A stretch of DNA of 32,749 nt, from assembly GCA_937921595.1 (NCBI GenBank), contig CAKZTD010000438.1:1-32749 (forward strand), written 5' to 3'. The DNA is from an uncultured Saprospiraceae bacterium. Its GTDB lineage: Bacteria; Bacteroidota; Bacteroidia; Chitinophagales; Saprospiraceae. A program made the position numbers and the translations under genes. Numbering within the stretch: the stretch's first letter is position 1; every line of letters starts with the position of its first letter. The notes beneath the pieces are model-generated. The model saw only the letters and a program-made list of their open reading frames with translations. It had not been told where the DNA came from and did not search any database. Of this stretch, positions 15,351 through 24,507 are shown piece after piece.

Positions 15351-17975
15351 TTAATTCTCGATCTTTTCTAATTCACCATTAATGTTTTCAACTAAATAAG
15401 CGCCTCTGAATCCTGCTGTGATTGCTTTTTTACGTGCCACTTCAGCAGCTGAGATAGAATCAAATCCTGCAATATACATCACTGTAAAATCTCCATTCTT
15501 CCGTTTTTCAATGACACCTAAACTGCTTATTTTTGATGCTTTGAAATATTGAGGATTTTTATAAGCTGCTAAACGAACCAAAATTTCATTTGAATTATTA
15601 GCTGCGGGCTCCGTTGAAACTGGTGGCGTATCTTCTGTTTCCGTTTCAACACTAGTCGTAGATGTTTCTTCTTCCTCTTGTTCTGTATTCATATGATACA
15701 CTTCCAAACCTTCTGTATCGTTTAATATTTCGTTGACAACAAAAGCTTTTTTGAAACCTGCTTTTTCAATAGTTCGACGAGCTTCGTTGGCTTCTTCTTC
15801 ACTTTCAAAAATTCCAACTCTTAATTTTTTATATCCTTTTTCAGGTCGACTATAAAGGTTTCCTAAGTCATTTAGTTTGGTATAATTTCCAGGAATAACT
15901 TTTTGATCAATTCCCATCGCAGCAATCTGTACGGCATATCCTTTTTGAACAAACTCATCCGAATTTCCAATCTCCTCTTCGCTTCCAGTTGAAGAAGATT
16001 CTAAAGATCCATTCCCAGGATTTGCATCAACAATATCACTTCCAGCGCCTACTTCTTCTGAACTTGAAGATCCAGTAGAACCATTAGAATCGGTACTTCC
16101 ATCTGCTCCATTATCGTTATTTCCAGAACCACCATTATTGACAATAATTCCAGATCCAACTCTTGTTGTTGAAGGCATAAAAGTAAGTGTCCCTAACATT
16201 CCTTTATCAGAACCATTACCCGTTGAAATTCTTTGATGCATATCTGTGAATCCAACTTTAGAATAACGGATCACATATTTTTTATTTGGCAATAAAGCCA
16301 ATCTATATTCACCACTTGCAGTTGAAGTAGTTTCCATTTGACTTCCATCTTCTTGATTAGTCGCTTTTACAAAAACATCAGCTACTGCAGAATTATCCGT
16401 ACCATCAATGATTCTCCCTAATAACTGATCGGCTTCTTTACTTAAAAAGATTTCAATGCTTTGTAATTTCTTTCTACCATCAGAGCTAATATTAAAACTA
16501 CTTTTGGTAAAACCATTTTTATAAACAGCACCTTCACATTCCAAGCCTGGTAAAGCCTGAAAACTATACGTTCCATTTTCATTGGTCGAAAAAGAAGATT
16601 CACCACAAGCAGAAAAATCTACTGTTGCATTTTCTATTGGTGAATTATCTAAAGCATTTTTAACCGTGATCACAATATTATCAGAAAGCTGTGAAAATTG
16701 GTATAAATCTTCATTGCCTTTTCCGCCCAATCGGTTACTCGTTATATATCCGATATTTTTTTCTGTTTTAAAAACAAAACCATAATCATCTCTGCTGGAA
16801 TTGATCGTATTTCCCAAATGAAAAATTCGATTCCAATTACCATTATTATATTCTGATTTAAAAACATCAAAACCACCAAGTCCTTGATGCCAATCTGAAG
16901 AAAAATACATGATTCCATTTTCTACAAATGGAGTAATCTCATTTCCAGGAGAATTGACTACTGGTCCAAGGTTTTGAGGACTAGACCAAACACCTGCTTT
17001 TTTATCAGAAACATAAATATCATATCCACCATAACCATCTGGACGATCTGATGCAAAGTACATTTTAGAACCATCATGATTTAAATAAGCATATCCAGAA
17101 GAATAGCCACTGCCATTGAATGCAAAAGCTTTTGCATCTCTCCAATCACCATCTCCAGTAACCTCTGCAACATAAAGACTTAGCTCCATTCCACTTGTAG
17201 GGATCTGACGTGTTCCATTTACAAAATTGTTTTTTGTAAATACAGCCCATTTGCCATCTGCCGAATAGGACACTGGTCCTTCGTTATAGTTATTTTTATA
17301 ATCTCCTTTTAGAAAGGTAGGTTGTTGAAGATAACCATTGTCATCAGTCGTTGTAATAAACAATTGATTTTTTGCCAAGCCAGTCCAGTTAGAACTACTT
17401 TTATCATCTCCTCTTTTTATATCCGTTCGAGAAGAAGAATACACCACTTTATCTTTATAAAAAGTAGCTCCAAAATCTGAAGCTGATTTATTGAGGTATT
17501 CTTTTTTTACCCGATACATTGCCGGTACTCCTTGAAGAGAAATTGCATAATCACAATTTTCAACAAAATGAGAACCTACATAAGGATTGGATTCTGCATA
17601 TTTTAAAAACCATTTTTTAGCATCCTCATATCTACCTTTATTAACCAATACTTGCGCAAAGTTAAAATAAGCCGCTGGCTCTACCTTAGCTTGAGCTACC
17701 GCTTTTTGGTAATAAGAAATAGACTGATCGATTTGATTTAAATGCCTGAAACACTCCGCAGTTTTGTAAAGTGCTTCCGCATGATCAGGTTTATCATTGA
17801 GGATTGCCCGATAAGATTTAACGGCAAGATTGAAAGCATGCAACTCAAATTCTTTGTTGGCTTTCTTAATGTTTTGTGCATCCGATGCAATCGTAAAAAA
17901 TACGAGTACCCCGGTCAGGATAGAAGTTATTATGTGTTTCATGTGGCACTTCCGATTTATTAACTGTTTTCTCAT
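15351..17975 (-). CDS. PorE-like envelope protein with two SPOR domains
   Basis: Envelope protein with TPR helices (about 35-145), a PD40/WD40-like beta-propeller (about 165-425), two carboxypeptidase-regulatory-like modules (about 432-512 and 515-605), a Gly/Ser/Asn linker (605-677), SPOR domain 1 (about 678-750, GYAVQIAAMG...), an acidic Thr/Glu linker, and SPOR domain 2 (about 797-865). The front half matches the PorE-like protein at 25992-28397, but the OmpA domain there is replaced here by SPOR domains, which in other proteins bind glycan strands lacking stem peptides. A role as a peptidoglycan-linked T9SS or envelope scaffold is inferred. The first Met (17975) gives a charged lead; Met12 (17942) opens a standard signal peptide ending near SDAQ and is the likelier start, leaving a ~45-nt leader from the -7 box. 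Confidence 0.88.
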   Translation of the reverse strand: MRKQLINRKCHMKHIITSILTGVLVFFTIASDAQNIKKANKEFELHAFNLAVKSYRAILNDKPDHAEALYKTAECFRHLNQIDQSISYYQKAVAQAKVEPAAYFNFAQVLVNKGRYEDAKKWFLKYAESNPYVGSHFVENCDYAISLQGVPAMYRVKKEYLNKSASDFGATFYKDKVVYSSSRTDIKRGDDKSSSNWTGLAKNQLFITTTDDNGYLQQPTFLKGDYKNNYNEGPVSYSADGKWAVFTKNNFVNGTRQIPTSGMELSLYVAEVTGDGDWRDAKAFAFNGSGYSSGYAYLNHDGSKMYFASDRPDGYGGYDIYVSDKKAGVWSSPQNLGPVVNSPGNEITPFVENGIMYFSSDWHQGLGGFDVFKSEYNNGNWNRIFHLGNTINSSRDDYGFVFKTEKNIGYITSNRLGGKGNEDLYQFSQLSDNIVITVKNALDNSPIENATVDFSACGESSFSTNENGTYSFQALPGLECEGAVYKNGFTKSSFNISSDGRKKLQSIEIFLSKEADQLLGRIIDGTDNSAVADVFVKATNQEDGSQMETTSTASGEYRLALLPNKKYVIRYSKVGFTDMHQRISTGNGSDKGMLGTLTFMPSTTRVGSGIIVNNGGSGNNDNGADGSTDSNGSTGSSSSEEVGAGSDIVDANPGNGSLESSSTGSEEEIGNSDEFVQKGYAVQIAAMGIDQKVIPGNYTKLNDLGNLYSRPEKGYKKLRVGIFESEEEANEARRTIEKAGFKKAFVVNEILNDTEGLEVYHMNTEQEEEETSTTSVETETEDTPPVSTEPAANNSNEILVRLAAYKNPQYFKASKISSLGVIEKRKNGDFTVMYIAGFDSISAAEVARKKAITAGFRGAYLVENINGELEKIEN

Positions 17976-17992
17976 TATATATAAATACGTCT

Positions 17993-18000
17993 CAAAATTA
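17993..18000 (-). promoter_or_regulatory. Candidate -7 box for the SPOR-type PorE-like gene
   Basis: On the minus strand this reads TAATTTTG, a match to TAnnTTTG. The predicted transcript start falls about 10 nt before the first Met but about 45 nt before the second, which supports translation from 17942. No clear -33 box is seen. Confidence 0.4.
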
Positions 18001-18365
18001 CATCAAAAGATGTACTTTTTCTTCATTAACGCTATTTATAAGCGCTTAAAGTATCACTTTTGTTAGTTATTTTAACAAAAAGCCTACCTAAAATATTAGT
18101 TTTTTTAATAATCAGTGAGTAAAAAGCAAGTCACAACCATAATATTATAATTATTTAACTTATTTAAATCACTGTATTTCAGACAAAAACAACATTAAAG
18201 TAATTTAACCTCTCAAATCTTTACACTCTCAGTCTCATACCTTTTGATGGTAAAAAATGGCTTTAGGTACTTATTCAAATAATATTTAAGAAAAGTTTAA
18301 CCCCTAAACTGAGGCCAATCGTTCTGAAAAATACAAATTTCAGGTAGATTTATTCAAAAATAAAA

Positions 18366-18400
18366 AGCCGTAGAATCTAGCAAAAGCTAAAATCTACGGC
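18366..18400 (-). terminator. Hairpin terminator of the three-module secreted protein gene
   Basis: GCCGTAGAATCTAGC (18367-18381) pairs with GCTAAAATCTACGGC (18386-18400) apart from three positions. On the minus strand the stem is followed by a run of T (CTTTTTATTTTT), making a standard intrinsic terminator 25 bp after the stop codon at 18425. Confidence 0.8.
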
Positions 18401-18424
18401 CATTATATCAGAATAATTTTCGAA

Positions 18425-20149
18425 TTATTGCTTGATAAACTTCAATATTTGTTGTTTATCGTCAGCAGCTACTCTTACAAAGTAAATACCTGAGCTATAA
18501 TTGCCCATATTTACATCAATAAGGTGTGTTCCAGTAGAAAGATTTCCTTCATTCTGCTCAAAAATCACTTGCCCTACTGAATTGACTACTTCTATATTTG
18601 TAAGCGCAGATTCTTCTAAAATAAGCTCAACTGTTGCTGTTTGCTGAACCGGATTAGGGAATAAGCGTACATTTTCTAAAGTATACTCATCATTTACACC
18701 ATCGATGATATCATTTTCAATCGTAACCAACTGCAACCAAAAAGGACCAGGAGGGTCAAAAGTGATATTAGTAGAAACTCTGATCCAATAATCAGTATTT
18801 GGAGTAAGCCCAGTTAATGTATCATTAGCGGGAGATGGTTCCTCAGGTGCGTAGTTAAAGCAAACCGTTGGGATAGTTCCTCCATTTGCAGTATCTACAG
18901 CAGGAGTCATACAATCAGTATATAATTCCATATAAAATCCTGCAAGTAAATTATCAGATTGATTACTAAATCTAGTCTGAATAGAATCACTGTCACCAGT
19001 ATTAAAAGTATACCAAACATCAAAGAATTCTCCATTATTTACACAGGAAGGAACTCCCCCATCTTGTGAGCCAGCACTGGTCGTTCCTACAAGATTTCCA
19101 ACGCCTATGTCAGCATCTTCAGGAGTTACAACCATCGCTTGTTCAGCACCAGTTGCACAATCATCATTTGCAGGTGGCTCCTCAGGAATAATTTCAGATA
19201 AAGAGAATGTTCCTTCACCTTGATCTCCAGCTAAGTATCCTCCTAGTCTTAAAATATAAGTTGAACCAGCTTCTACTTCAAATGTCATATTAGAGGTAAA
19301 ACCAGTACAAGGATTCCCATCAGCATCTAATCCATCATCATTACAAGCCAATAAATCACCATCTTCTAATGGACAAGTTGCTCCAGCATTGTATACTGCC
19401 ATACGAGTATCAAATGGAGAAGTACCGCAAGTAGTCCATTGAATAGTTGCAGCAGCTGGTGCTACAAAAAAGTAAAAAATGTCATCATTGACAAAGTCAT
19501 CTCCAAAAGCAAAACAAGAAGCTGTTGGATGCTCTGGTCCAGTTGTTACCGCATTTAATGTATTAAATGGCTGGTCTGGTCCTAACATCACCTCTGTTGC
19601 ATTTTCACAAAGATTATTATCTGGTGCTGGAGGAGGAGGATCTGTTTCCGAAACAGTAAAAAATCCTGTTCCTGATTCCGCAGGAGCTATTCCATCTCCA
19701 TAAGCCCCAAGTCGTAATAAATAACTCTCCCCTTCTACTACATCAAAAGTAACAACGGATGCTGAGTTGGCACAACCAGTACCATCTTCATTACAAGCAT
19801 ACAAATCTCCGTCGGTAACAGGGCATGCTGTGCCAGCATTATAGACTGCAATTTTTGTATCAAAATCAGCAGTTTGACACATCGTCCATTCTGCTAATCC
19901 TGAAAATCCTGCAGTATAAAGGTACCACATATCATTATAAATAGAATCTGGTGTATCACCTCCTGAAACGCAATCCATTGGGTGATTTGGGCCATCTGTA
20001 GTGGCCATTGTATTATCAAAAGCTAAATCTGTCACTTCTCCAATTGCAGTAGCATCTGCGCAATTGTCATTAACGGGTTGAGCGAAAAGCATTGATGAGC
20101 TCAAACTGAACATCAATACCATGAACATGGCTAGTAAATTTTTTTGCAT
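18425..20149 (-). CDS. Secreted protein with three beta modules, T9SS type A
   Basis: A signal peptide (cut near MLFAQ, residue 24) is followed by three tandem Cys-containing beta-rich modules (about 26-168, 177-320 and 327-478), then a type A T9SS sorting domain (LFPNP at 496-500 to the end, with GIYFVRV near the C-terminus). Modules 1 and 2 share AVYNAGxxCPxxDGDLxACN at 101-120 and 251-270, exactly 150 residues apart, and an ILRLGxY strand; module 3 is more diverged. Each module resembles pre-peptidase C-terminal (PPC) domains, which are common in secreted bacteroidetal proteins. No catalytic domain is visible, so it is probably a surface adhesin or carbohydrate-binding protein; that role is inference. 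Confidence 0.87.
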   Translation of the reverse strand: MQKNLLAMFMVLMFSLSSSMLFAQPVNDNCADATAIGEVTDLAFDNTMATTDGPNHPMDCVSGGDTPDSIYNDMWYLYTAGFSGLAEWTMCQTADFDTKIAVYNAGTACPVTDGDLYACNEDGTGCANSASVVTFDVVEGESYLLRLGAYGDGIAPAESGTGFFTVSETDPPPPAPDNNLCENATEVMLGPDQPFNTLNAVTTGPEHPTASCFAFGDDFVNDDIFYFFVAPAAATIQWTTCGTSPFDTRMAVYNAGATCPLEDGDLLACNDDGLDADGNPCTGFTSNMTFEVEAGSTYILRLGGYLAGDQGEGTFSLSEIIPEEPPANDDCATGAEQAMVVTPEDADIGVGNLVGTTSAGSQDGGVPSCVNNGEFFDVWYTFNTGDSDSIQTRFSNQSDNLLAGFYMELYTDCMTPAVDTANGGTIPTVCFNYAPEEPSPANDTLTGLTPNTDYWIRVSTNITFDPPGPFWLQLVTIENDIIDGVNDEYTLENVRLFPNPVQQTATVELILEESALTNIEVVNSVGQVIFEQNEGNLSTGTHLIDVNMGNYSSGIYFVRVAADDKQQILKFIKQ

Positions 20150-20509
20150 AATAATTTAAATTTATTTGTGAATTGATTGAAACCGTTGAATTTGGTGTAG
20201 AGGTAAGTCCTTTTAATTCTCGTTATTTTCTTTATTCTCTCTCTAACTAAAATTAAATTTAAATAAATTTTAATATAAATTATAAAAGCGAGCTTGATAC
20301 CTCTAAAAAAGAAAGCAAATCTCTATCATAAATCAAAATATTGGAAGATTTCTAGAAAACTGTCATTTATCGGGCTCTTTCAAATAAGGTATTGCTTTTA
20401 TATTTTCGATATATTTGTTTGTAAGTAGATGTAAAGAATTATGTTTAATCTGTTTTTAAAAATAATTTAGTCCAACTACTTAAATCATTACTCACCTATA
20501 ACGATTCAC
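20150..20509. other. Divergent promoter region
   Basis: 360 bp between the minus-strand three-module gene and the plus-strand S8 protease gene. It has a very AT-rich core (about 20240-20290), a separated inverted repeat TAGAGGTA (20198-20205) / TACCTCTA (20298-20305), and a plus-strand promoter candidate at 20392-20417. No small gene was found. Confidence 0.5.
20392..20417 (+). promoter_or_regulatory. Candidate promoter of the S8 protease gene
   Basis: The -7 box TATATTTG (20410-20417) matches TAnnTTTG. A TTG at 20392-20394 could be the -33 element, with 15 bp between them, slightly short. The ATG at 20510 is 92 bp downstream. The protease and the Kazal gene after it are probably co-transcribed from here. 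Confidence 0.4.
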
Positions 20510-23470
20510 ATGAAAAAATGCTTCCTATATTCCATTCTAACCTTCATCCTTTTCTCTAGTTTTAATGTTTTGACGGCTCAACGACTAAATCATGTACTCG
20601 GTGATGTTTTAATTCAACCAGTATCCGGAATAGACATTCAAAATATAAAAAAGGAACTTCAACAGTTTGAAGGTACAAATACGAAACTCGAAATAATTAA
20701 TCTTGTTTCAAAACCTCTGAACATTTGGAAAATTCATTTTGATCAAAATAGTATCAATGAATTTCATTTTCTTAGGTTTTTAAATGGACACCCTAAAATA
20801 GCTGTAGCTCAATTTAATCATCTAGTAAAAATGCGGGAAACAATTCCCAACGATGCTTTTTTTGCAGAACAATGGCAATACATTAATGATGGGTCGAATG
20901 GCGGAACAATAGACGGAGATATAGATGCTGATCTTGCCTGGGACATAACAACTGGAGGTGTGACCGCATTGGGAGATACCATAGTCGCTGCTGTACTAGA
21001 TGATGGTATAGATTTAAACCATGAAGATTTTGGAGACAATCTTTGGGTCAATCATGCTGAAATTCCAAACAACGGAATCGACGATGACAACAATGGATAT
21101 GTGGATGACTATAGAGGCTGGAGTATCATCTCAAATGATGATAATATAACTGGAGGTGGTCATGGAACGCCAGTTGCTGGAATCGTCGGAGCACAAGGGA
21201 ATAATGACATTGGTGTTTCGGGTGTCAATTGGGATGTAAAAATCATGGTCATCAAAAATAATTTCAATACCAATGAAGCTGCCGTTTTAGAGGCTTATTC
21301 TTATGCTTTGGAGGCTCGAATAAAATACAATCAAACAAACGGAGCAGAAGGTGCTTTTGTCGTTTCTACCAATGCTTCATGGGGTGTAGATTTCGGAGAT
21401 CCTGCTGACGCACCGCTTTGGTGTGGATTTTATGACACCCTGGGAGAAGCTGGAATAATTAGCTGTGGAGCGACCATTAATGGGAATCAAAATGTGGATG
21501 AAGTTGGTGATTTACCGACGGCTTGTCCAAGTGATTATTTAATTGCTGTTACGAATATGGATCGTACCGATAACAAAGTTTCAGGTGCAGGTTTTGGTGC
21601 AATGACTATTGATCTTGGTGCTCATGGAGCGGATGCTTACACGACAGCTAATGGAAATTCTTATAATGGTTTTGGTGGAACATCTGGAGCGACACCTCAT
21701 GTCACCGGAGCAATTGCCCTACTCTATTCTAATCCATGTGCCAACTTAATCTCTTTAGCAAAATCGAACCCAGGACAAGCAGCTAGTTTTGTTAGGCAAT
21801 ATATTTTTGATGGTGTAGATCCGAATAACAGTCTCGAAGGAATTACAACAACTGGTGGCCGACTTAATATCTTCAATAGCCTTCAATTGGTTATGAACGA
21901 TTGTTCGCCTTGCCCTCCTGCATATAGTTTGGGTACTGAAAACCTAATAGATGTAAGTACAGATTTAGTTTGGTCCGATGGCGTTTTTGCAGATTCCTCA
22001 AACCTTAGATGGAGAGCTGTAGGAGCTGCTTCTTGGAATGAAGTTTTAAATGCAAGTAGTCCTTTGAGTATAGACAATCTTACAGCTTGTACCGATTACG
22101 AATTCCAAATTGATGGAATCTGTGAAAGTGAAAATAGTGGTTATTCGGAAAGTTTTATTTTTACTTCAGATGGTTGTTGTGAGCCACCAGCGGTGATAGA
22201 AGCAACGATGATTGGAGTAAATACAGCAAGTATTTCTTGGACAGATGTGTTTGCTGCGGAGTCTTATAATTTACAATTGACTACGCCGACTGGCACTTTT
22301 ATTATTCAGGATATTTTAACCAATTCATTTGACCTAAGTGACCTTGAAGCTTGTACAAATTATTCCCTTTCGATACAAACAGTTTGTAGCGTGGAGGTAA
22401 CTGAATTTTCTGAATTATTTTCTTTTACAACCATTGGATGTGGTGCATGTACCGACTTAACTTACTGTGAATCTCAAGGAGATAATGGTAGCTTCGAATG
22501 GATAGAATCGGTAAGCGTTGCTGATTTAGAAAACACCTCTGGAGGCAATGATGGCTATGGTGATTTCACAGGATTGTTTGCAAGTGTAATGACTTATAAT
22601 ACTTACGAGGTTTCACTAACGCCTGGTTTTGATGGAAGTGCTTTTCCAGAATATTTTAAAATATGGATTGATTTTGATCACAATGGTGTATTAGATCCAA
22701 TTGAGGAATTAGCTTTTGACGCAAGTGCCGGATCAACTGAAACAGTTGAAGGCATGATTACTATTCCTGAAACAGCTACCATTGGTCTTACTCGTATGCG
22801 AATAGGAATGGAATGGGTCGGTACTGGTGGGGATGGTTCACCTGAACCTTGTGAATCTTTTGGTTTCGGAGAAGTTGAAGATTATTGTATTCTTATTTCT
22901 GAAGGCACGCCTCCAAATTGTGATGTTGCAATCAATTTAGACACCATCAATGTTACTGAAAATGAAGCGACCTTATTATGGGATGATTTCACAGATGATC
23001 ATTCAAATCATAATGTCAGAATCAAACAAATCATGGATACAGAATGGATTCTTTTTCCAGAAGTAGATCCTCCTTTCACGGTTACCGATTTGATAAAATG
23101 TTCTACTTATGAATATCAGGTGGAATCAAATTGTACGGGATCAGGCACTAGCGGATGGAGTGACAGTTTTGAATTTAACACCAGTTGTCTATCTGGTACT
23201 AACGATCTTTTAACAGACAACAGTGTCAATATTTTTCCAAACCCTTTCACCAGCAATTTTCAGATAGAGTTAGAATTGACCGAATCAGGAAAAGGTGAAT
23301 TATTTTTTATGGACATGCAAGGAAAAATGATTTTTCAAAAAACATTTGATGCACAAACTCAAAGACAATCTTTAGAAATAAACAACCTCGATCAAATCCC
23401 GCAAGGTATTTATATTTTAAAAATCATGACTCCAGAAGGATTGATCTTTAAGAAACTAATGAAATATTAA
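20510..23470 (+). CDS. Secreted S8 (subtilisin) protease with FN3 and GEVED domains, T9SS type A
   Basis: Secreted serine endopeptidase. Order: signal peptide (to about 24, LTAQ), an N-terminal propeptide-like region (about 25-115), S8 catalytic domain (about 135-460), two fibronectin III-like domains (about 465-642), a GEVED domain (about 650-795, ending GEVEDYC at 787-793), a third FN3-like domain (about 803-893) and a T9SS type A sorting domain (IFPNPF at 908-913 to the end). The catalytic triad is Asp164 (VLDDGID), His218 (GGGHGTPVAG) and Ser392 (GGTSGATPHV), with Asn288 (NASWG) as the oxyanion residue. An acidic DDDNNGYVDD loop (191-200) probably binds calcium. All key residues are intact, so it should be active. 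A Kazal inhibitor lipoprotein gene follows 84 bp downstream on the same strand. Confidence 0.94.
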   Translation: MKKCFLYSILTFILFSSFNVLTAQRLNHVLGDVLIQPVSGIDIQNIKKELQQFEGTNTKLEIINLVSKPLNIWKIHFDQNSINEFHFLRFLNGHPKIAVAQFNHLVKMRETIPNDAFFAEQWQYINDGSNGGTIDGDIDADLAWDITTGGVTALGDTIVAAVLDDGIDLNHEDFGDNLWVNHAEIPNNGIDDDNNGYVDDYRGWSIISNDDNITGGGHGTPVAGIVGAQGNNDIGVSGVNWDVKIMVIKNNFNTNEAAVLEAYSYALEARIKYNQTNGAEGAFVVSTNASWGVDFGDPADAPLWCGFYDTLGEAGIISCGATINGNQNVDEVGDLPTACPSDYLIAVTNMDRTDNKVSGAGFGAMTIDLGAHGADAYTTANGNSYNGFGGTSGATPHVTGAIALLYSNPCANLISLAKSNPGQAASFVRQYIFDGVDPNNSLEGITTTGGRLNIFNSLQLVMNDCSPCPPAYSLGTENLIDVSTDLVWSDGVFADSSNLRWRAVGAASWNEVLNASSPLSIDNLTACTDYEFQIDGICESENSGYSESFIFTSDGCCEPPAVIEATMIGVNTASISWTDVFAAESYNLQLTTPTGTFIIQDILTNSFDLSDLEACTNYSLSIQTVCSVEVTEFSELFSFTTIGCGACTDLTYCESQGDNGSFEWIESVSVADLENTSGGNDGYGDFTGLFASVMTYNTYEVSLTPGFDGSAFPEYFKIWIDFDHNGVLDPIEELAFDASAGSTETVEGMITIPETATIGLTRMRIGMEWVGTGGDGSPEPCESFGFGEVEDYCILISEGTPPNCDVAINLDTINVTENEATLLWDDFTDDHSNHNVRIKQIMDTEWILFPEVDPPFTVTDLIKCSTYEYQVESNCTGSGTSGWSDSFEFNTSCLSGTNDLLTDNSVNIFPNPFTSNFQIELELTESGKGELFFMDMQGKMIFQKTFDAQTQRQSLEINNLDQIPQGIYILKIMTPEGLIFKKLMKY

Positions 23471-23554
23471 ATTTCTTTTCTAATTTGCATCCAAACTTTG
23501 AGCATGATTAAACTTTCATGGTTGAACATACTCTATAAACAAACACATTAAAAT

Positions 23555-24415
23555 ATGAAAAACAGTATCAATCTAAGTTTTTACATTGCACTACTTGCTT
23601 TTTTAAGTATTCAGATGACTTGCAATGACATTCCAGTAACTGGGCCAGACGTAGTGGAAGCTACTTGTATCGATAAGACAAAGATTGACAAAAACAAAGG
23701 TTGCCCTCGTAACTTTGATCCGGTCTGTGGTTGTGACAACAAGACCTATTCTAATGAGTGTACCGCAGAAAAAAATGGACTTACTTCTTGGGTTAAAGGA
23801 GAATGTCCTTGTATTGTTGAAAGCCTGATCAGGCCGGAGATGCCTTGTACAAAAGAACTTAAACCAGTTTGTGGTTGCGACAATGTAACCTATAGCAATG
23901 AATGTCTTGCTCAAAAAGCAGGTCTGACAAAATGGACCAAAGGTAAATGTGCAGCTACAACTTCCACAGATTGTATTGACAAAACTAAGATTTCATTGCG
24001 TCCATGTGATGATAGCTATGATCCAGTTTGTGGATGTGATATGGTTACCTATGCAAATCAGTGTAAGGCAGAAGTAAAAGGTGTAACGAAATGGACAAAA
24101 GGAGCTTGTTGTGTTGATCCTTCAAAAATATCGAAACGTGCTTGTGCTAAGATTTACAAACCAGTCTGTGGTTGTGATGGCAAAACTTATGGCAATGAGT
24201 GTGAGGCCAAAAACCAAGGTTTACTTTCTTGGACCAAAGGTAAATGTGAGACTGCACAAAATTGCATCGATAAAACTAAAGTTGACCCAAATAAAATGTG
24301 CACTAGAGAATACAAACCAGTTTGTGGATGTAATGACAAGACCTATAGCAATGAATGCGAAGCTGAAAAAGCAGGGGTGACCACTTGGACTGCTGGAAAA
24401 TGCAAAGATAATTAA
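23555..24415 (+). CDS. Five-domain Kazal-type protease inhibitor lipoprotein
   Basis: Five tandem Kazal-like domains fill nearly the whole protein, each with six cysteines and the core PVCGCDxxTYxNxC: Cys38-84, 86-132, 140-185, 186-231 and 237-283. By Kazal convention P1 lies two residues after the second Cys; that gives Arg52, Lys100, Asp153, Lys199 and Arg251, so four domains look suited to trypsin-like proteases and one does not. The N-terminal hydrophobic segment ends in MTC (Cys23), a non-standard lipobox, so lipoprotein anchoring is likely but not certain. Kazal proteins inhibit serine proteases, usually extracellular ones. The gene follows a secreted subtilisin gene and probably shares its transcript; it may guard the cell surface against that protease or against outside proteases. 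Confidence 0.9.
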   Translation: MKNSINLSFYIALLAFLSIQMTCNDIPVTGPDVVEATCIDKTKIDKNKGCPRNFDPVCGCDNKTYSNECTAEKNGLTSWVKGECPCIVESLIRPEMPCTKELKPVCGCDNVTYSNECLAQKAGLTKWTKGKCAATTSTDCIDKTKISLRPCDDSYDPVCGCDMVTYANQCKAEVKGVTKWTKGACCVDPSKISKRACAKIYKPVCGCDGKTYGNECEAKNQGLLSWTKGKCETAQNCIDKTKVDPNKMCTREYKPVCGCNDKTYSNECEAEKAGVTTWTAGKCKDN

Positions 24416-24444
24416 TTTTATAAGTAACCAAGTTATTAAACCAC

Positions 24445-24478
24445 CAATGGAACAATGAAATAGATCATTGTTCCATTG
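24445..24478 (+). terminator. Perfect 14-bp hairpin after the Kazal gene
   Basis: CAATGGAACAATGA (24445-24458) and its exact reverse complement (24465-24478) are separated by 6 bases, 30 bp past the stop codon. The T-run after it is weak (ATAATTTTAG). It ends 29 bp before the rlmI start, so it may also act in the rlmI leader. Confidence 0.6.
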
Positions 24479-24507
24479 ATAATTTTAGTGCTGTAAAAAT
24501 ATATTTT

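Larger units (their letters stand above)
17976..18424. other. Intergenic region between two minus-strand genes
   Basis: 449 bp of AT-rich sequence. It holds the terminator of the downstream-coordinate gene (18367-18400) and a TAATTTTG promoter box (17993-18000) for the SPOR-type gene. The middle part shows no coding signal and no obvious RNA structure. Confidence 0.5.

Noticed and set aside
20198-20305. Separated inverted repeat TAGAGGTA / TACCTCTA as an operator pair
   Set aside because: Eight-base arms 92 bp apart in AT-rich DNA can arise by chance; no second line of evidence.
23603-23914. Minus-strand open frame opposite the Kazal domains
   Set aside because: It mirrors the repeated Kazal coding sequence and has no independent coding features.
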